A stretch of 64,000 bases of DNA from Agromyces cerinus (GTDB lineage: Bacteria > Actinomycetota > Actinomycetes > Actinomycetales > Microbacteriaceae). Below the pieces are notes generated by a model. That model was not told the DNA's origin and did no database searches. It worked only from the letters and a program-made list of their open reading frames with translations. The position numbers and the translations under genes are program-made. Where the stretch lies: contig NZ_JAFBCT010000001.1 of NCBI RefSeq assembly GCF_016907835.1, positions 2,852,001 to 2,916,000 of the forward strand. The letters run 5' to 3'. This document shows positions 42,627 to 53,045 of the stretch, one piece after another; the stretch's first letter is position 1, and the number at the start of each line of letters is the position of its first letter.

Positions 42627-44543
42627 TCATGCGGTTTCCGCCTGCCAGGACGGCGCCGCGACACCCGGCAGGCTCCACGCGGCGAAGCCGGCTTCCTCGG
42701 TTTCGAGCGTCACGAGACCTGCGGATGCCTCGACTCGCGCCGTCCCGTACAGCGGCGCCGCGACATCCGCTGCGCTGAGCCCGCCGAGCCCCGCCGCGTC
42801 GAACGACAGCGTCGCCCCCGATCGCGCGGCGAACACGAGCACCGACTCCTCGGTCGATTCGCGCACGAATGCGACCGCGTCGTCACCGACGGCGAGCCAG
42901 CGGATGCCGCCGGTGGCGAGCACCGGGTGTTCACGACGCAGGCGCAGGAGCGACCGGTACGTCTCGAGCACGGGCGCGACCTCGGGCGAGCTCTCGCTCC
43001 CCCACGGCATGGGCGTGCGCGAAGCCTCGCCGTCTTCGCCGGTCAGGCCGAACTCGTCGCCGGCCCAGACGACGGGAATGCCGGGCAGCGTCACCGCGAG
43101 TCCGAGCGCGGCGGGCAGGGCGCCGGTGCGCGCGTGCGTCGCGAAGCGCGGGGTGTCGTGGGTGTCGAGCGCGTTCATGGTCGCGAGGCGCGTGCGCCAC
43201 GGGAAGCCCGCGGCGAACCGCACGTGGGCGGAGTGGAAGTCGCCACCGGTGAAGGTCGGAACCCGCTGCAGGGCGAAGCCGAGGCCGCCGCCCGCCGGGC
43301 TGCCCGGCTCGAGCAGCCAACTCCAGAGCGGCCGCGTGAACGGCGTGTACGTCATGGCGCCGTGCCACGCGTCGCCCTGGAAGTCGCTCGCGGCGTCGTT
43401 CGTCGACTCCCCCAGCAGCAGCGTGTCGGGCTTTACCTCGAGCATCGTGCGGCGGATCGTGCGCCGCACCGATTCGTTCAGGTCGGCCGTGCCGAGCCGG
43501 CCCGTCATGTTGGCGACGTCGATGCGCCACCCATCGAGGTGGAACGGCGCACCGAGGTACCGTGCGACGACCGAGTCGGGGCCTTCGATGAAGCGGCGGC
43601 GCAGCTCGGCAGAGCTCCAGTCGAACTTCGGCAGGCTCGGCACCCCGAGCCACGACTCGTAGCCCTCGGCACTCCCTGAGCCTGCCGAAGGGTGGAAGAA
43701 GTAGAACTCGCGCTCGGGCGCGGAGACGTCGGCCTGCGCAGCGCGGAACCACTCGTGCGCGTCGCCCGAGTGATTCGAGGTCAGGTCGCCGATGACGCGG
43801 ATGCCGCGTGCGTGCGCCTCCTCGACGAGCCGCACGAGCGCCTCGTCGCCGCCGAGCAGCGGGTCGACGAGGTCGAAGGTCGTGGCGTCGTAGCGGTGGT
43901 TGGAGCGCGCCGGGAAGACGGGCGTCAGGTAGAGCAGGTCGACGCCGAGCGACGCGAGGTGGTCGAGCTGCTCGCGCACGCCGTCGAGGTCGCCGCCGAA
44001 CAGCTGCTTCGACCGCCCCGGGTACACGGGGTCGACCGGGTCGCTCCAGTCGGCCGCGATGGCCCACTCGGGCAGTTGCCCGGCCGCCCGGAGCTCGTCG
44101 AACGGCGCCGCCCCCGACTTCGCGAAGCGATCGGGGAACACCTGGTACATCACGCTCGACGCCGCCCACTCGGGTGCGGGTTCGTGCGCGACGAGCCGGA
44201 AGTCGTCGTGGTCGCGGGTCTCGACCGTCGACAGGCCCAGCTGGTTCAGCCAGTGCTGCCGGCCGTCGGCGCCGACGAGCAGCCAGCGATAGCCGTGCAC
44301 GGGGTTCTCGACCTCGACGGCGGCCTCCCACCACCGCCAGCCGTCGGCCGTCCCGACGACGGATGCCTCGTCGAATCGCGGCTCCCGGTTCGGGTTCGAC
44401 CGGGTGCCGACCCACGTGAGCGGCCCGAACGACTCGGGCACGCGCAGGCGCACCCGCACCGTCTCGCCGAGCGCGGGCGTCTGCGTCGAGACGTGCAACG
44501 GGGACCCGTCGTGGTGCGGGGCGGGAGTGGTCGGCGGGGTCAT
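42627..44543 (-). CDS. GH13 alpha-glucan hydrolase, cyclomaltodextrinase/neopullulanase type
   Basis: The 638-aa cytosolic GH13 enzyme has an N-terminal beta domain (about residues 1-125, CBM34-like), then VMYQVFPDRFAKSG. Region I is DLTSNHSGDAHEWF, the nucleophile is in GWRIDVANMTG, the acid in LLLGESTNDA, and the third acid in ALDTHDTPRF. The ATG at 44543 has AGGTGA upstream. Together with the mal permease genes upstream it would cut imported maltodextrins. A dispersed palindrome (43673-43692) lies inside the coding sequence, adding the residues PSAGSGS in a loop. Confidence 0.9.
   Translation of the reverse strand: MTPPTTPAPHHDGSPLHVSTQTPALGETVRVRLRVPESFGPLTWVGTRSNPNREPRFDEASVVGTADGWRWWEAAVEVENPVHGYRWLLVGADGRQHWLNQLGLSTVETRDHDDFRLVAHEPAPEWAASSVMYQVFPDRFAKSGAAPFDELRAAGQLPEWAIAADWSDPVDPVYPGRSKQLFGGDLDGVREQLDHLASLGVDLLYLTPVFPARSNHRYDATTFDLVDPLLGGDEALVRLVEEAHARGIRVIGDLTSNHSGDAHEWFRAAQADVSAPEREFYFFHPSAGSGSAEGYESWLGVPSLPKFDWSSAELRRRFIEGPDSVVARYLGAPFHLDGWRIDVANMTGRLGTADLNESVRRTIRRTMLEVKPDTLLLGESTNDAASDFQGDAWHGAMTYTPFTRPLWSWLLEPGSPAGGGLGFALQRVPTFTGGDFHSAHVRFAAGFPWRTRLATMNALDTHDTPRFATHARTGALPAALGLAVTLPGIPVVWAGDEFGLTGEDGEASRTPMPWGSESSPEVAPVLETYRSLLRLRREHPVLATGGIRWLAVGDDAVAFVRESTEESVLVFAARSGATLSFDAAGLGGLSAADVAAPLYGTARVEASAGLVTLETEEAGFAAWSLPGVAAPSWQAETA
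43673..43692. repeat. TCCCTGAGCCTGCCGAAGGG element inside GH13 gene
   Basis: The 20-bp imperfect palindrome TCCCTGAGCCTGCCGAAGGG matches, from memory, a short intergenic repeat frequent in many GC-rich genomes (CCCTGAGCC-TGTCGAAGGG type). Here it is in frame in the GH13 gene and encodes a loop after the EFYFFHP residues. Confidence 0.55.
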
Positions 44544-44609
44544 TCCATCACCTTTCCACCTGCACATGACACGCAGGTGACGACGTGGCGTCTGCGCTCG
44601 ATGCGGCCG

Positions 44610-45613
44610 CTACTTCACGGCGCCGGCGGTCAGCCCGCCGACGATGTACTTCTGCAGGAAGAGGAAGAGTGCCACGACCGGCAGCGCCGCGATGACGGCA
44701 CCGGCCGAGAAGGCGCTCCAGTCGGCGTAGCGCGGGTTCGAGACGAGCTTCGTGAGCCCCACGGCGAGCGTCTGCTTGTCGGTGTCGATGAGCAGCACGG
44801 ATGCCACGACGAACTCGTTGACCGAAGCGATGAACGACAGCAGCGCGACGACCGCGAGGATCGGCGCCACGAGCCGCAGGATGATCGTGAAGAAGATGCG
44901 GGCGTGACCCGCGCCGTCGATCTTCGCTGCCTCGTCGATCGACGCCGGCACCGTGTTGAAGAAGCCGTACATGAGGTACGTGTTCACGCCGAGCGCGCCG
45001 CCGAGGTAGACCATGATCAGGCCGATGTGGGTGTTCAGACCGATCGCGGGGAACCAGTCGCCGATCGCGCTCATGAGCAGGAAGATCGCGACGACGGCGA
45101 GCAGCTGCGGGAACATCTGCACGACGACGATCGAGATCAGGCCGAAGCGGCGCCCGGTGAAGCGCATGCGTGAGAACGAGTACGCGGCGAGCGCCCCGAG
45201 GAACACGGTCAGCACGGCCGTGATACCGGCGATCATGAGCGTGTTGCCGAACCAGGTGAGGAACGGCACCTGCGGGTCGGTGAGGATGCGCACGTAGCTC
45301 TCGAGGCCGATCGCCGAGAACAGCGCGTTCGAGCCGGTGAGCGTGCCGTGCGGGTTCAGTGACGACGAGATCACGAACACGATCGGGAACAGCGAGAAGA
45401 CCACCATCAGGATGCCGACGACGTGCCGCCACCCGGTCGCGAAGAACCAGCGACGGAAGTTGAACGGCTTGCGCGGAAGCTCGCGGCCGGCGCCGCCGCC
45501 ACGGCCATCGCGCGCGATCGAGACGCTCGCGCGCGTCGAGGCATCCGCGAACTCCTCCGCCTCGCCGATGACGAGGCCGGTCTGGGTTCCGGGAACGGGC
45601 TGCTGGGCGGCCA

Positions 45614-45614
<1 letters not shown>
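44610..45614 (-). CDS. malG: Carbohydrate ABC transporter permease, MalG-like
   Basis: The 334-aa inner-membrane permease has six hydrophobic segments after a 55-residue cytosolic N-terminus. The EAA motif is EAAKIDGAGHARIFFTIILR. VQMFPQLLAVVAIFLLMSA and YLMYGFFNTVPASI are typical of MalG. The ATG at 45614 shares one base with the malF stop (TGATG). No ATPase gene lies in the operon; actinobacteria usually supply MsiK from elsewhere. Confidence 0.88.
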
Positions 45615-47233
<1,619 letters not shown>

Positions 47234-47262
47234 CCTGCTCGCTCTTCTCGTCGAACGTGAGT

Positions 47263-47300
47263 GCTCCGGGCCGGATGCCAAGCGGCATCCGGCCCGGAGC
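47263..47300 (-). promoter_or_regulatory. 17-bp perfect hairpin between malE and malF
   Basis: GCTCCGGGCCGGATGCC (47263-47279) and its exact complement (47284-47300) flank AAGC. It begins 10 nt after the malE stop and ends 30 nt before the malF start. In this place it can stop 3' exonucleases or terminate part of the transcription, raising MalE over MalF/MalG. Confidence 0.75.
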
Positions 47301-47309
47301 AATCAGTCG

Positions 47310-48542
47310 TTACTTGCTGATCGCGGCCTGCACGTCGGCGGCAAGCTTCTGCCACGTCGTGACCGGGTCGGCACCGTTGATGATGTCGGCCTCGGCGATG
47401 CCCCAGTACTGCCACACGGCGCCCATCGCGGGGATCGCGGGCATCGGCACGGCCTCGGCGCCGACGGCGGCGAAGCCGGCGACGATCGGGTCGCTCGACG
47501 CGGTCTCAGCGGCAGCCGAGAGCGCGGGGAGCACGTTGCCGGCCTTGAAGAGCTCGAGCTGAACGTCTTCGGTGCCGATGTAGTTGACGAGGAAGTCGTT
47601 CGCGGCGACCTTGTTCTTCGACTCGGACGAGACGAAGAAGCCCTTGACGCCGGCGAACGGCGAAGCGACCTCGGCGGTCGGGCTCGGCACGGAGTCGATC
47701 GCGACGTTGATGCCGGCGTCGGTCGCAGCGCCGACGTTCCACGGACCGGTCAGCCAGAAGGCCGCGGTGCCGTCGATGAAGGCCTGCTTGGCGATGTCGC
47801 CGTCGATGTCGGTGTTGAAGACGCCGGTGCCGTTCTTGCCCTGGCTGCCGAGCCACGTGGCGAACTGCTCGCCGCCCGCGTTGCCGATCTGCAGGTCGGT
47901 CGGGTCGTAGCCCTCGTCGTTGCTGCCGAAGACGGGAGCGCCGAATGCGGTCTGGAACGGGTACAGGTGGTAGGGGTTGCCCTCTGCGCCCTGCTCGACG
48001 ACGAACGGCTGGGTGAGTCCGGCGGCCTGGCCCTTCGCGATCATGTCGTCGAAGCTCGTGGCGGCCTCGGGAACGAGGTCGGCGTTGCGGAGCACCGCGA
48101 TGTTCTCCACCGCGTAGGGGAGCATGTAGGTCGTGCCCTCGTAGGTCGACGCGTCGATCGCGACGGGGAGGTAGTCGGCAGCGGAGTCGCCGAGCTCGAT
48201 CGGGGCGACGACGCCGTTGGTCGAGAGCTCGCCGAGCCAGTCGTGGGCGCCCATGGTGATGTCGGGGCCCTTGCCGGTCGGAACCTGCTGGATGAAGTCG
48301 TCCTTGATGTCGGCGTTGTCCTTGCCGACGAGCTCGACCTTGACGCCCTTCTCCTCGGAGTAGGCGTCGGCCGCAGCCTGCAGCGCGTCGACGCGCTCGG
48401 CGTCGACCCAGACGGTCAGCGTGCCGCTCGACGAGGCCTCGCCTTCGGAGCCGCTGTCGCCGCCTGCGCAGCTCGCGAGACCGAGGGTCGCGATGACTGC
48501 GACGGCTCCGGCGGCGAGGAGGCTCTTCTTGTTCACCCTCAT
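47310..48542 (-). CDS. malE: Maltose/maltodextrin-binding lipoprotein, MalE-like
   Basis: The 410-aa solute-binding protein has a lipoprotein signal: MRVNKKSLLAAGAVAVIATL, then the lipobox LASC at about residue 25. The mature part begins with a Gly/Ser-rich linker. TLTVWVDAERVDALQAAADA and KGPDITMGAHDWLGELSTNG match maltose-binding proteins. FWLTGPWNVGAATDAG is another family segment. The ATG at 48542 has AAGGG 8 nt upstream. Two LacI-type operators lie upstream in the divergent region. Confidence 0.9.
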   Translation of the reverse strand: MRVNKKSLLAAGAVAVIATLGLASCAGGDSGSEGEASSSGTLTVWVDAERVDALQAAADAYSEEKGVKVELVGKDNADIKDDFIQQVPTGKGPDITMGAHDWLGELSTNGVVAPIELGDSAADYLPVAIDASTYEGTTYMLPYAVENIAVLRNADLVPEAATSFDDMIAKGQAAGLTQPFVVEQGAEGNPYHLYPFQTAFGAPVFGSNDEGYDPTDLQIGNAGGEQFATWLGSQGKNGTGVFNTDIDGDIAKQAFIDGTAAFWLTGPWNVGAATDAGINVAIDSVPSPTAEVASPFAGVKGFFVSSESKNKVAANDFLVNYIGTEDVQLELFKAGNVLPALSAAAETASSDPIVAGFAAVGAEAVPMPAIPAMGAVWQYWGIAEADIINGADPVTTWQKLAADVQAAISK

Positions 48543-48663
48543 TGGTGTGCCCTTCTCAGTGTGCGTGAGATCGGCGCCTTCGCCTGGTGAGAGTCGCCCG
48601 TTCCGCTGTGAAACGGGGCACCGCGCCCGAAAGGCCGTTCTTCCGTGTGGAGTGCTCGCTTGG

Positions 48664-48677
48664 TGCAAGCGATTACA
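48664..48677. promoter_or_regulatory. LacI-type operator 1 in malE/alpha-glucosidase control region
   Basis: TGCAAGCGATTACA fits the LacI-family consensus TGNAANCGNTTNCA at every fixed position. It is 122 bp upstream of malE and close to the AT-rich stretch GGTATACC that may hold promoter elements. The LacI protein at 55142 is the closest candidate regulator. Confidence 0.7.
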
Positions 48678-48760
48678 GGTATACCTTGCCTCGCGTGCAT
48701 TACCAAACCAGGCACCCTGCATTGATACCGGTTCGTAACCATCGCATGACGTGTGCAAAC

Positions 48761-48774
48761 TGCAAGCGTTTCCA
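48761..48774. promoter_or_regulatory. LacI-type operator 2, adjacent to alpha-glucosidase start
   Basis: TGCAAGCGTTTCCA also fits TGNAANCGNTTNCA fully. It ends 13 bp before ATG 48787 and 31 bp before ATG 48805, so a bound repressor would block the alpha-glucosidase promoter or start. It is 97 bp from operator 1 (start to start), compatible with looping. Confidence 0.7.
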
Positions 48775-48804
48775 TCATGTATCGGGATGACGTACAGTTT
48801 CCGC

Positions 48805-50481
48805 ATGACTTCCGAATGGTGGCGCACCGCCGCGATCTACCAGATCTACCCCCGGTCGTTCGCCGACGCGAACGGCGACGGCATGGGCGACCTCGCCGGC
48901 ATCACCTCGCGCCTCGGTGCGCTGCAGGAGCTCGGCATCGACGCGATCTGGCTCTCCCCCTTCTACACCTCGCCCCAGCGGGACGCCGGATACGACGTCG
49001 CCGACTACTGCGACGTCGACCCGCTCTTCGGCACCCTCGCCGACTTCGACGCGATGGTCGCCGAGGCGCACGCCCGCGGCATCCGCGTCATCGTCGACCT
49101 CGTGCCGAACCACTCCTCCGACGCGCACGAGTGGTTCCAGGCGGCACTCGCCGCAGCGCCCGGCAGTGCCGAGCGCGCCCGCTACCTGTTCCGTGACGGC
49201 CGCGGCGCCGACGGCTCCGAGGCACCCAACAACTGGGAGTCCGTCTTCGGCGGGCCGGCATGGACCCGCGTCGTCGAGGCCGACGGCACGCTGGGTCAGT
49301 GGTACCTGCACCTCTTCGACAGCTCGCAGCCCGACTTCGACTGGACCAACGACGAGGTGCGCGAGGAGTTCCGCCGCATCCTGCGCTTCTGGCTCGACCG
49401 CGGTGTCGACGGCTTCCGCGTCGACGTCGCCCACGGCATGATCAAGGCCGAGGGCCTCCCCGACTTCACTCCCCCGGCAGAGGGCGGCAGCATGGGCGGT
49501 GCGGCGACCTCCGGCATGCCGCTCGAGCCCGAGATCTCCGTCGAGCCCGGCGACAGTGCGCCCTACTGGGGCCAGGAGGGCGTGCACGAGATCTACCGCG
49601 ACTGGCGGAAGCTCCTCGACGAGTACCCCGACGACCGCATCCTCGCAGCCGAGGCATGGGTCGACCCGCTCTCGCGGCTCGCGAACTGGGTTCGCCCCGA
49701 CGAGATGCACCAGGCGTTCAACTTCGCCTACCTCGAGACGCCGTGGAACGCCGATGCCCTGCGCAGCGTCGTCGACGACTCGCTCGCCGCGTTCGCCGCG
49801 GTCGGTGCTCCGTCGACCTGGGTGCTCTCGAACCACGACGTCGTGCGCCACGCGACCCGGCTCTCGGTCACCGAGGCGAACCCGCAGGGCCACGGCCTCG
49901 GCCCCCGTTCGAAGGGCCTGCCCGAGTACGCGCCCGGCCTGCGCCGCGCCCGTGCCGCGACCGCGCTCATGCTGGCGCTGCCCGGCTCGGTCTACCTCTA
50001 CCAGGGTGAGGAACTGGGCCTCCCCGAGGTCATCGATGTGCCCGACGACGCCCGTCAGGACCCGACGTGGTTCCGCACGAGCGGCGAGCGCTACGGGCGC
50101 GACGGATGCCGCGTGCCCCTGCCTTGGGAGTCGACCGCCCCCTCGTACGGCTTCGGTCCGACGGATGCCTCGTGGCTCCCCCAGCCCGCGCAGTGGGCCG
50201 AGCTCGCGCGCGACGTGCAGGCCGGTGACCCCGTCTCGACGCTCTCGCTCTACCGCGACGCCCTCGCACTGCGGCGCACGCACGACCTCGGCGCCGGCAC
50301 GCTCGAGTGGCTGCCGGGTTACGCCGAGACGGTCGTGGCCTTCCGAAATGGCGACGTCGTCGTGATCGCCAACACCGGCGACTCGTCCGTCGAGGTGCCT
50401 GCAGGCGACGTGCTGCTCTCGAGCGAGCCGTTCGAGGGGCGCTCGCTGCCCGCCGACACGACGGTCTGGCTCGCGGCCTAG
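48805..50481 (+). CDS. Alpha-glucosidase, GH13 (oligo-1,6-glucosidase/AglA type)
   Basis: The 558-aa cytosolic enzyme starts WWRTAAIYQIYPRSFADANG. Region I is DLVPNHSSDAHEWF, the nucleophile is in GFRVDVAHGM, the acid in AAEAWVDPLS, and the third acid in LSNHDVVRHA. YLYQGEELGLPEV is typical of alpha-glucosidases. ATG 48805 and in-frame ATG 48787 both lack a ribosome site, so translation may be leaderless or weak; 48805 fits the family N-terminus. It is divergent from malE and completes maltodextrin breakdown. Confidence 0.92.
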   Translation: MTSEWWRTAAIYQIYPRSFADANGDGMGDLAGITSRLGALQELGIDAIWLSPFYTSPQRDAGYDVADYCDVDPLFGTLADFDAMVAEAHARGIRVIVDLVPNHSSDAHEWFQAALAAAPGSAERARYLFRDGRGADGSEAPNNWESVFGGPAWTRVVEADGTLGQWYLHLFDSSQPDFDWTNDEVREEFRRILRFWLDRGVDGFRVDVAHGMIKAEGLPDFTPPAEGGSMGGAATSGMPLEPEISVEPGDSAPYWGQEGVHEIYRDWRKLLDEYPDDRILAAEAWVDPLSRLANWVRPDEMHQAFNFAYLETPWNADALRSVVDDSLAAFAAVGAPSTWVLSNHDVVRHATRLSVTEANPQGHGLGPRSKGLPEYAPGLRRARAATALMLALPGSVYLYQGEELGLPEVIDVPDDARQDPTWFRTSGERYGRDGCRVPLPWESTAPSYGFGPTDASWLPQPAQWAELARDVQAGDPVSTLSLYRDALALRRTHDLGAGTLEWLPGYAETVVAFRNGDVVVIANTGDSSVEVPAGDVLLSSEPFEGRSLPADTTVWLAA

Positions 50482-50487
50482 CGATTC

Positions 50488-50510
50488 GGCCGCGGTGCGG
50501 CACCGCGGCC
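50488..50510. terminator. Strong palindrome after alpha-glucosidase gene
   Basis: GGCCGCGGTGC (50488-50498) and GCACCGCGGCC (50500-50510) are perfect 11-bp arms around one G. The palindrome starts 7 nt after the stop and lies also just past the end of the convergent CHY gene. No T-run is present; a bidirectional terminator is likely. Confidence 0.65.
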
Positions 50511-50532
50511 GGAGACTGCTCCGGCCGCGGGC

Positions 50533-50850
50533 CTACTGCTCGAAGTAGCGGTCCCAGTGCAGGCGGCAGCGCGGGTTGAAGTCCGCGCCGCAGGCCGGGC
50601 ACGACTCACCGGCGCGGTACGCGGTCACGGAGAGCTCGGTGCCGCACGCACCGCAGAGGATGCCGGGCGCATCCCATTCGGCGCGCGGTCGGCGCACGAC
50701 CGGGTGCGACTCGGCCTCCTCATGGCAGGCGTGGCACGGGTAGTAGCGATCGCAGCAGGCGAATCGGATGGCGATGATGTCGACCGCCGTCGCGTAGTGC
50801 ACGCAACGGGTCTCGTCGTCGACCGTGCGCCCGTACACGTGCGGCCGCAT
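50533..50850 (-). CDS. CHY zinc-finger protein
   Basis: The 105-aa protein has cysteine/histidine pairs typical of a CHY zinc finger: DETRCVHY, RFACCDRYYPCHACHEEAE, and GILCGACGTELS ... GESCPACGADF. The final RCRLHW is also a candidate metal site. Actinobacterial members resemble the yeast Hot13 domain. The ATG at 50850 is 1 nt after the M23 gene stop, so it is cotranscribed with it. Function is unknown; redox or zinc handling is possible. Confidence 0.85.
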   Translation of the reverse strand: MRPHVYGRTVDDETRCVHYATAVDIIAIRFACCDRYYPCHACHEEAESHPVVRRPRAEWDAPGILCGACGTELSVTAYRAGESCPACGADFNPRCRLHWDRYFEQ

Positions 50851-50851
50851 G

Positions 50852-52840
50852 TCAGTTGGTGTTGGCGTAGAGCCATTCGAGCGGGTCGACCTTGGTGCCG
50901 TCCATGCCGCCGAGACGGATCTCGAAGTGCAGGTGCGGGCCGGTCGACATGCCGGTGTCGCCGGTGTTGCCGATGACGTCGCCGACGCTGACCGTGTCGC
51001 CGACCTCGAAGCGGCGCGACTCGTACTCCATGTGCGCGTAGACGCTCGTGACGAGCTCGCCGTCGATGATGTGATCGATCATCATGACCACGCCGAGCGA
51101 TCCGCCGGAGTCGGTCGAGTTCGCGACGACGCCGTCGGCGATGCTCTGGATCTCGGCGCCGAGGCCGGGATTGAAGTCCTGGCCGCCGTGGTCGCTCGAG
51201 CAACCGGCGCAGTCGCGGTAGCCGAACTGGTCGCCGATGTGCACGCCGACCGCGAACGGCCACTGGATCGTGCCCGACGGGTTGTTCGTGAAGGTCGCCT
51301 CGGGCCGGATGCCGGCCGCGCGGGCGTACTCGTCGATGGTCTGCGTCTCGTAGCCATCGCGCTGCACGGTCTGCGCGAGCGTGCCGCTGTTGATCTCGAC
51401 CTGCTGGCCGGGCTCGGTGCCGAAGGTCGCCTGCTCGAGCGCCATGGCCTGCACGTCGGCGGGCGACAGCAGTGAGAGCGACGGCACCGAGGTGGTGACC
51501 GCGAGCAGCGCCGCGAAGCTCATCGCCGCGAAGCCGCTCGACATGCGTGCGACTCGTCCTGCACGCTTCACCCGCCGCTTGGCCGGCGGTCGGGGCGTGC
51601 CGACCGCGGCGCCGGAGGTCGCGGTGTCGCGCCCCGTCGAACGCCGGGCACCGACAGACTCGGCGGCGGAACGGCGTGGCCGCTGCTCGGCGGTGACGCC
51701 GGTCGAGGGCTGCCAGTCGGCGGTGGGGGCGAACCGCTCCGCCGACTGCGCGTCGTGGACAGGAATCGGGGCCGGTGCGGGCGCAGCGACGCGTGCCAGC
51801 GCCGAGGCGGCGATCACGGCGGCGAAGTCGTCGGCTGCCGGAGCACCTGCGTCGGGCGTCGCGATCGGCACGATCGGGGGCTGCACCGGGGCGGCGGAGC
51901 GCACCGGGGCGGCGGAGCGCTCGACCTTCGCAGCCTTCGCAGTCTTCGCGGCCTTCTCGGCCTTCTCTGCCTTGCGCTCAGCCCGCGACAGGCGAACGGA
52001 GCGAGCGGATGTCGCCGCACGGCGACCGACCGGCTCGGCCTCCTGCTCGGGCTCATCGCCGAGCCCGGCGAAGAGCGCGTCGAATCCGCCGCTCGTCTCG
52101 GAACCGGAGTCTGCGCGTGCGACGCGGGCCACCGGAGAACCGGAGTCTTCCCGCGAACCGGAATCCGTCGGCGAAACGGCGAAGGCCGAGTTCCTGTCGA
52201 CCGAGTGGTCGACCGGCTCGGCCTGGGGCTTCGGGGCGGGTGCTGCTGGTGCTGCTGGGAGTGCGAATGCTGCTGAGACTGCGGGGGCGGAGCGTTCCGA
52301 GGGAACGGAAGGTTCCGACGGAACGGAGCGTTCCGAGGAGACGAAGTGTTCCGCGGAACCGAAGTGTTCCGAGGGGGCCGACGGGGCGGGCGAATGCGAC
52401 ACCTCGGGGGCCGAGCGCCTGGGCCGCAACCCGCCGGTCACGACCGCCGCTCCAGCTTGATCGGGATACCTCGCGGCCGCGGGTGTCGGCGCGACGGGCG
52501 CCGGGGTGTACATCGGAGCGGACACCGCCGCCGGAGCGGGCGTGAACGTCGAAGCCTGCGCGAACGTCGGAGCGGGGGCAGCCGCCGGAGTCGTCGGAGC
52601 CGGCGCATACGCCGGGGTCGGAGCCGCCGGCGTCAGCAACGCCTGCCACGAGACATCCGCCTGCCGTGCGACCGGTGCCGCGGGCGCGACCGGTGCCGCC
52701 GCCGTCGCCTGCTGCCCCATCGCCGCGGCATGCTGCGCCGAGGCCGTCTCGGCCGCTTCGCGCTCACGGAGTTCACGACGAGTCAGGGGTCGCTCGGGCC
52801 GCGAAAGGGCCTGGGTGCCTGGCGTGGAATCGTCGGGCAC
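50852..52840 (-). CDS. M23-family (LytM) peptidase-like protein with long disordered region
   Basis: This protein is about 660 aa. The C-terminal LytM domain (last 130 residues) has zinc ligands in SDHGGQDFNPG and HLHFEIRLGG. One membrane helix (SGFAAMSFAALLAVTTSVPS) lies before it. The first 400 residues are Ala/Pro/Ser-rich, with an Arg/Lys-rich patch, and are probably cytosolic and disordered. GTG 52840 is chosen because it precedes the Arg/Glu-rich start usual in relatives; GTGs at 52858 and 52924 are possible, and none has a good ribosome site. It likely trims or helps trim peptidoglycan. Confidence 0.8.
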   Translation of the reverse strand: MPDDSTPGTQALSRPERPLTRRELREREAAETASAQHAAAMGQQATAAAPVAPAAPVARQADVSWQALLTPAAPTPAYAPAPTTPAAAPAPTFAQASTFTPAPAAVSAPMYTPAPVAPTPAAARYPDQAGAAVVTGGLRPRRSAPEVSHSPAPSAPSEHFGSAEHFVSSERSVPSEPSVPSERSAPAVSAAFALPAAPAAPAPKPQAEPVDHSVDRNSAFAVSPTDSGSREDSGSPVARVARADSGSETSGGFDALFAGLGDEPEQEAEPVGRRAATSARSVRLSRAERKAEKAEKAAKTAKAAKVERSAAPVRSAAPVQPPIVPIATPDAGAPAADDFAAVIAASALARVAAPAPAPIPVHDAQSAERFAPTADWQPSTGVTAEQRPRRSAAESVGARRSTGRDTATSGAAVGTPRPPAKRRVKRAGRVARMSSGFAAMSFAALLAVTTSVPSLSLLSPADVQAMALEQATFGTEPGQQVEINSGTLAQTVQRDGYETQTIDEYARAAGIRPEATFTNNPSGTIQWPFAVGVHIGDQFGYRDCAGCSSDHGGQDFNPGLGAEIQSIADGVVANSTDSGGSLGVVMMIDHIIDGELVTSVYAHMEYESRRFEVGDTVSVGDVIGNTGDTGMSTGPHLHFEIRLGGMDGTKVDPLEWLYANTN
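52292..52381. repeat. 18-bp imperfect tandem repeat inside M23 gene
   Basis: Five 18-bp units built on GCGTTCCGAGGGAACGGA lie in the disordered part of the M23 gene. They encode six-residue units such as SERSVP/SEPSVP. Each unit is itself part palindromic (GTTCCG/CGGAAC). The array can vary in copy number without breaking the frame. Confidence 0.8.
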
Positions 52841-53045
52841 GAGGGGGGACTCGAGCACGTGGGGGGAAACTCTCGGCTTCGTGGTGACCGGACAGGGACG
52901 AGGAGGTGAACATCTCGGCAGCACGCCGAAATAACAGGTTGGTAAAGACTAACCGGTCTCGACCGTGCACGCCACGTTGAACAACGATTTCCGCCTGTCA
53001 GAAGGCTGCAAGTCCACGGCATCCGCGGCGTTCAGCCCCGACATC

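Noticed and set aside
52292..52381. CRISPR-like array in the M23 gene
   Set aside because: Units are contiguous, in frame and have no unique spacers; it is a coding tandem repeat.
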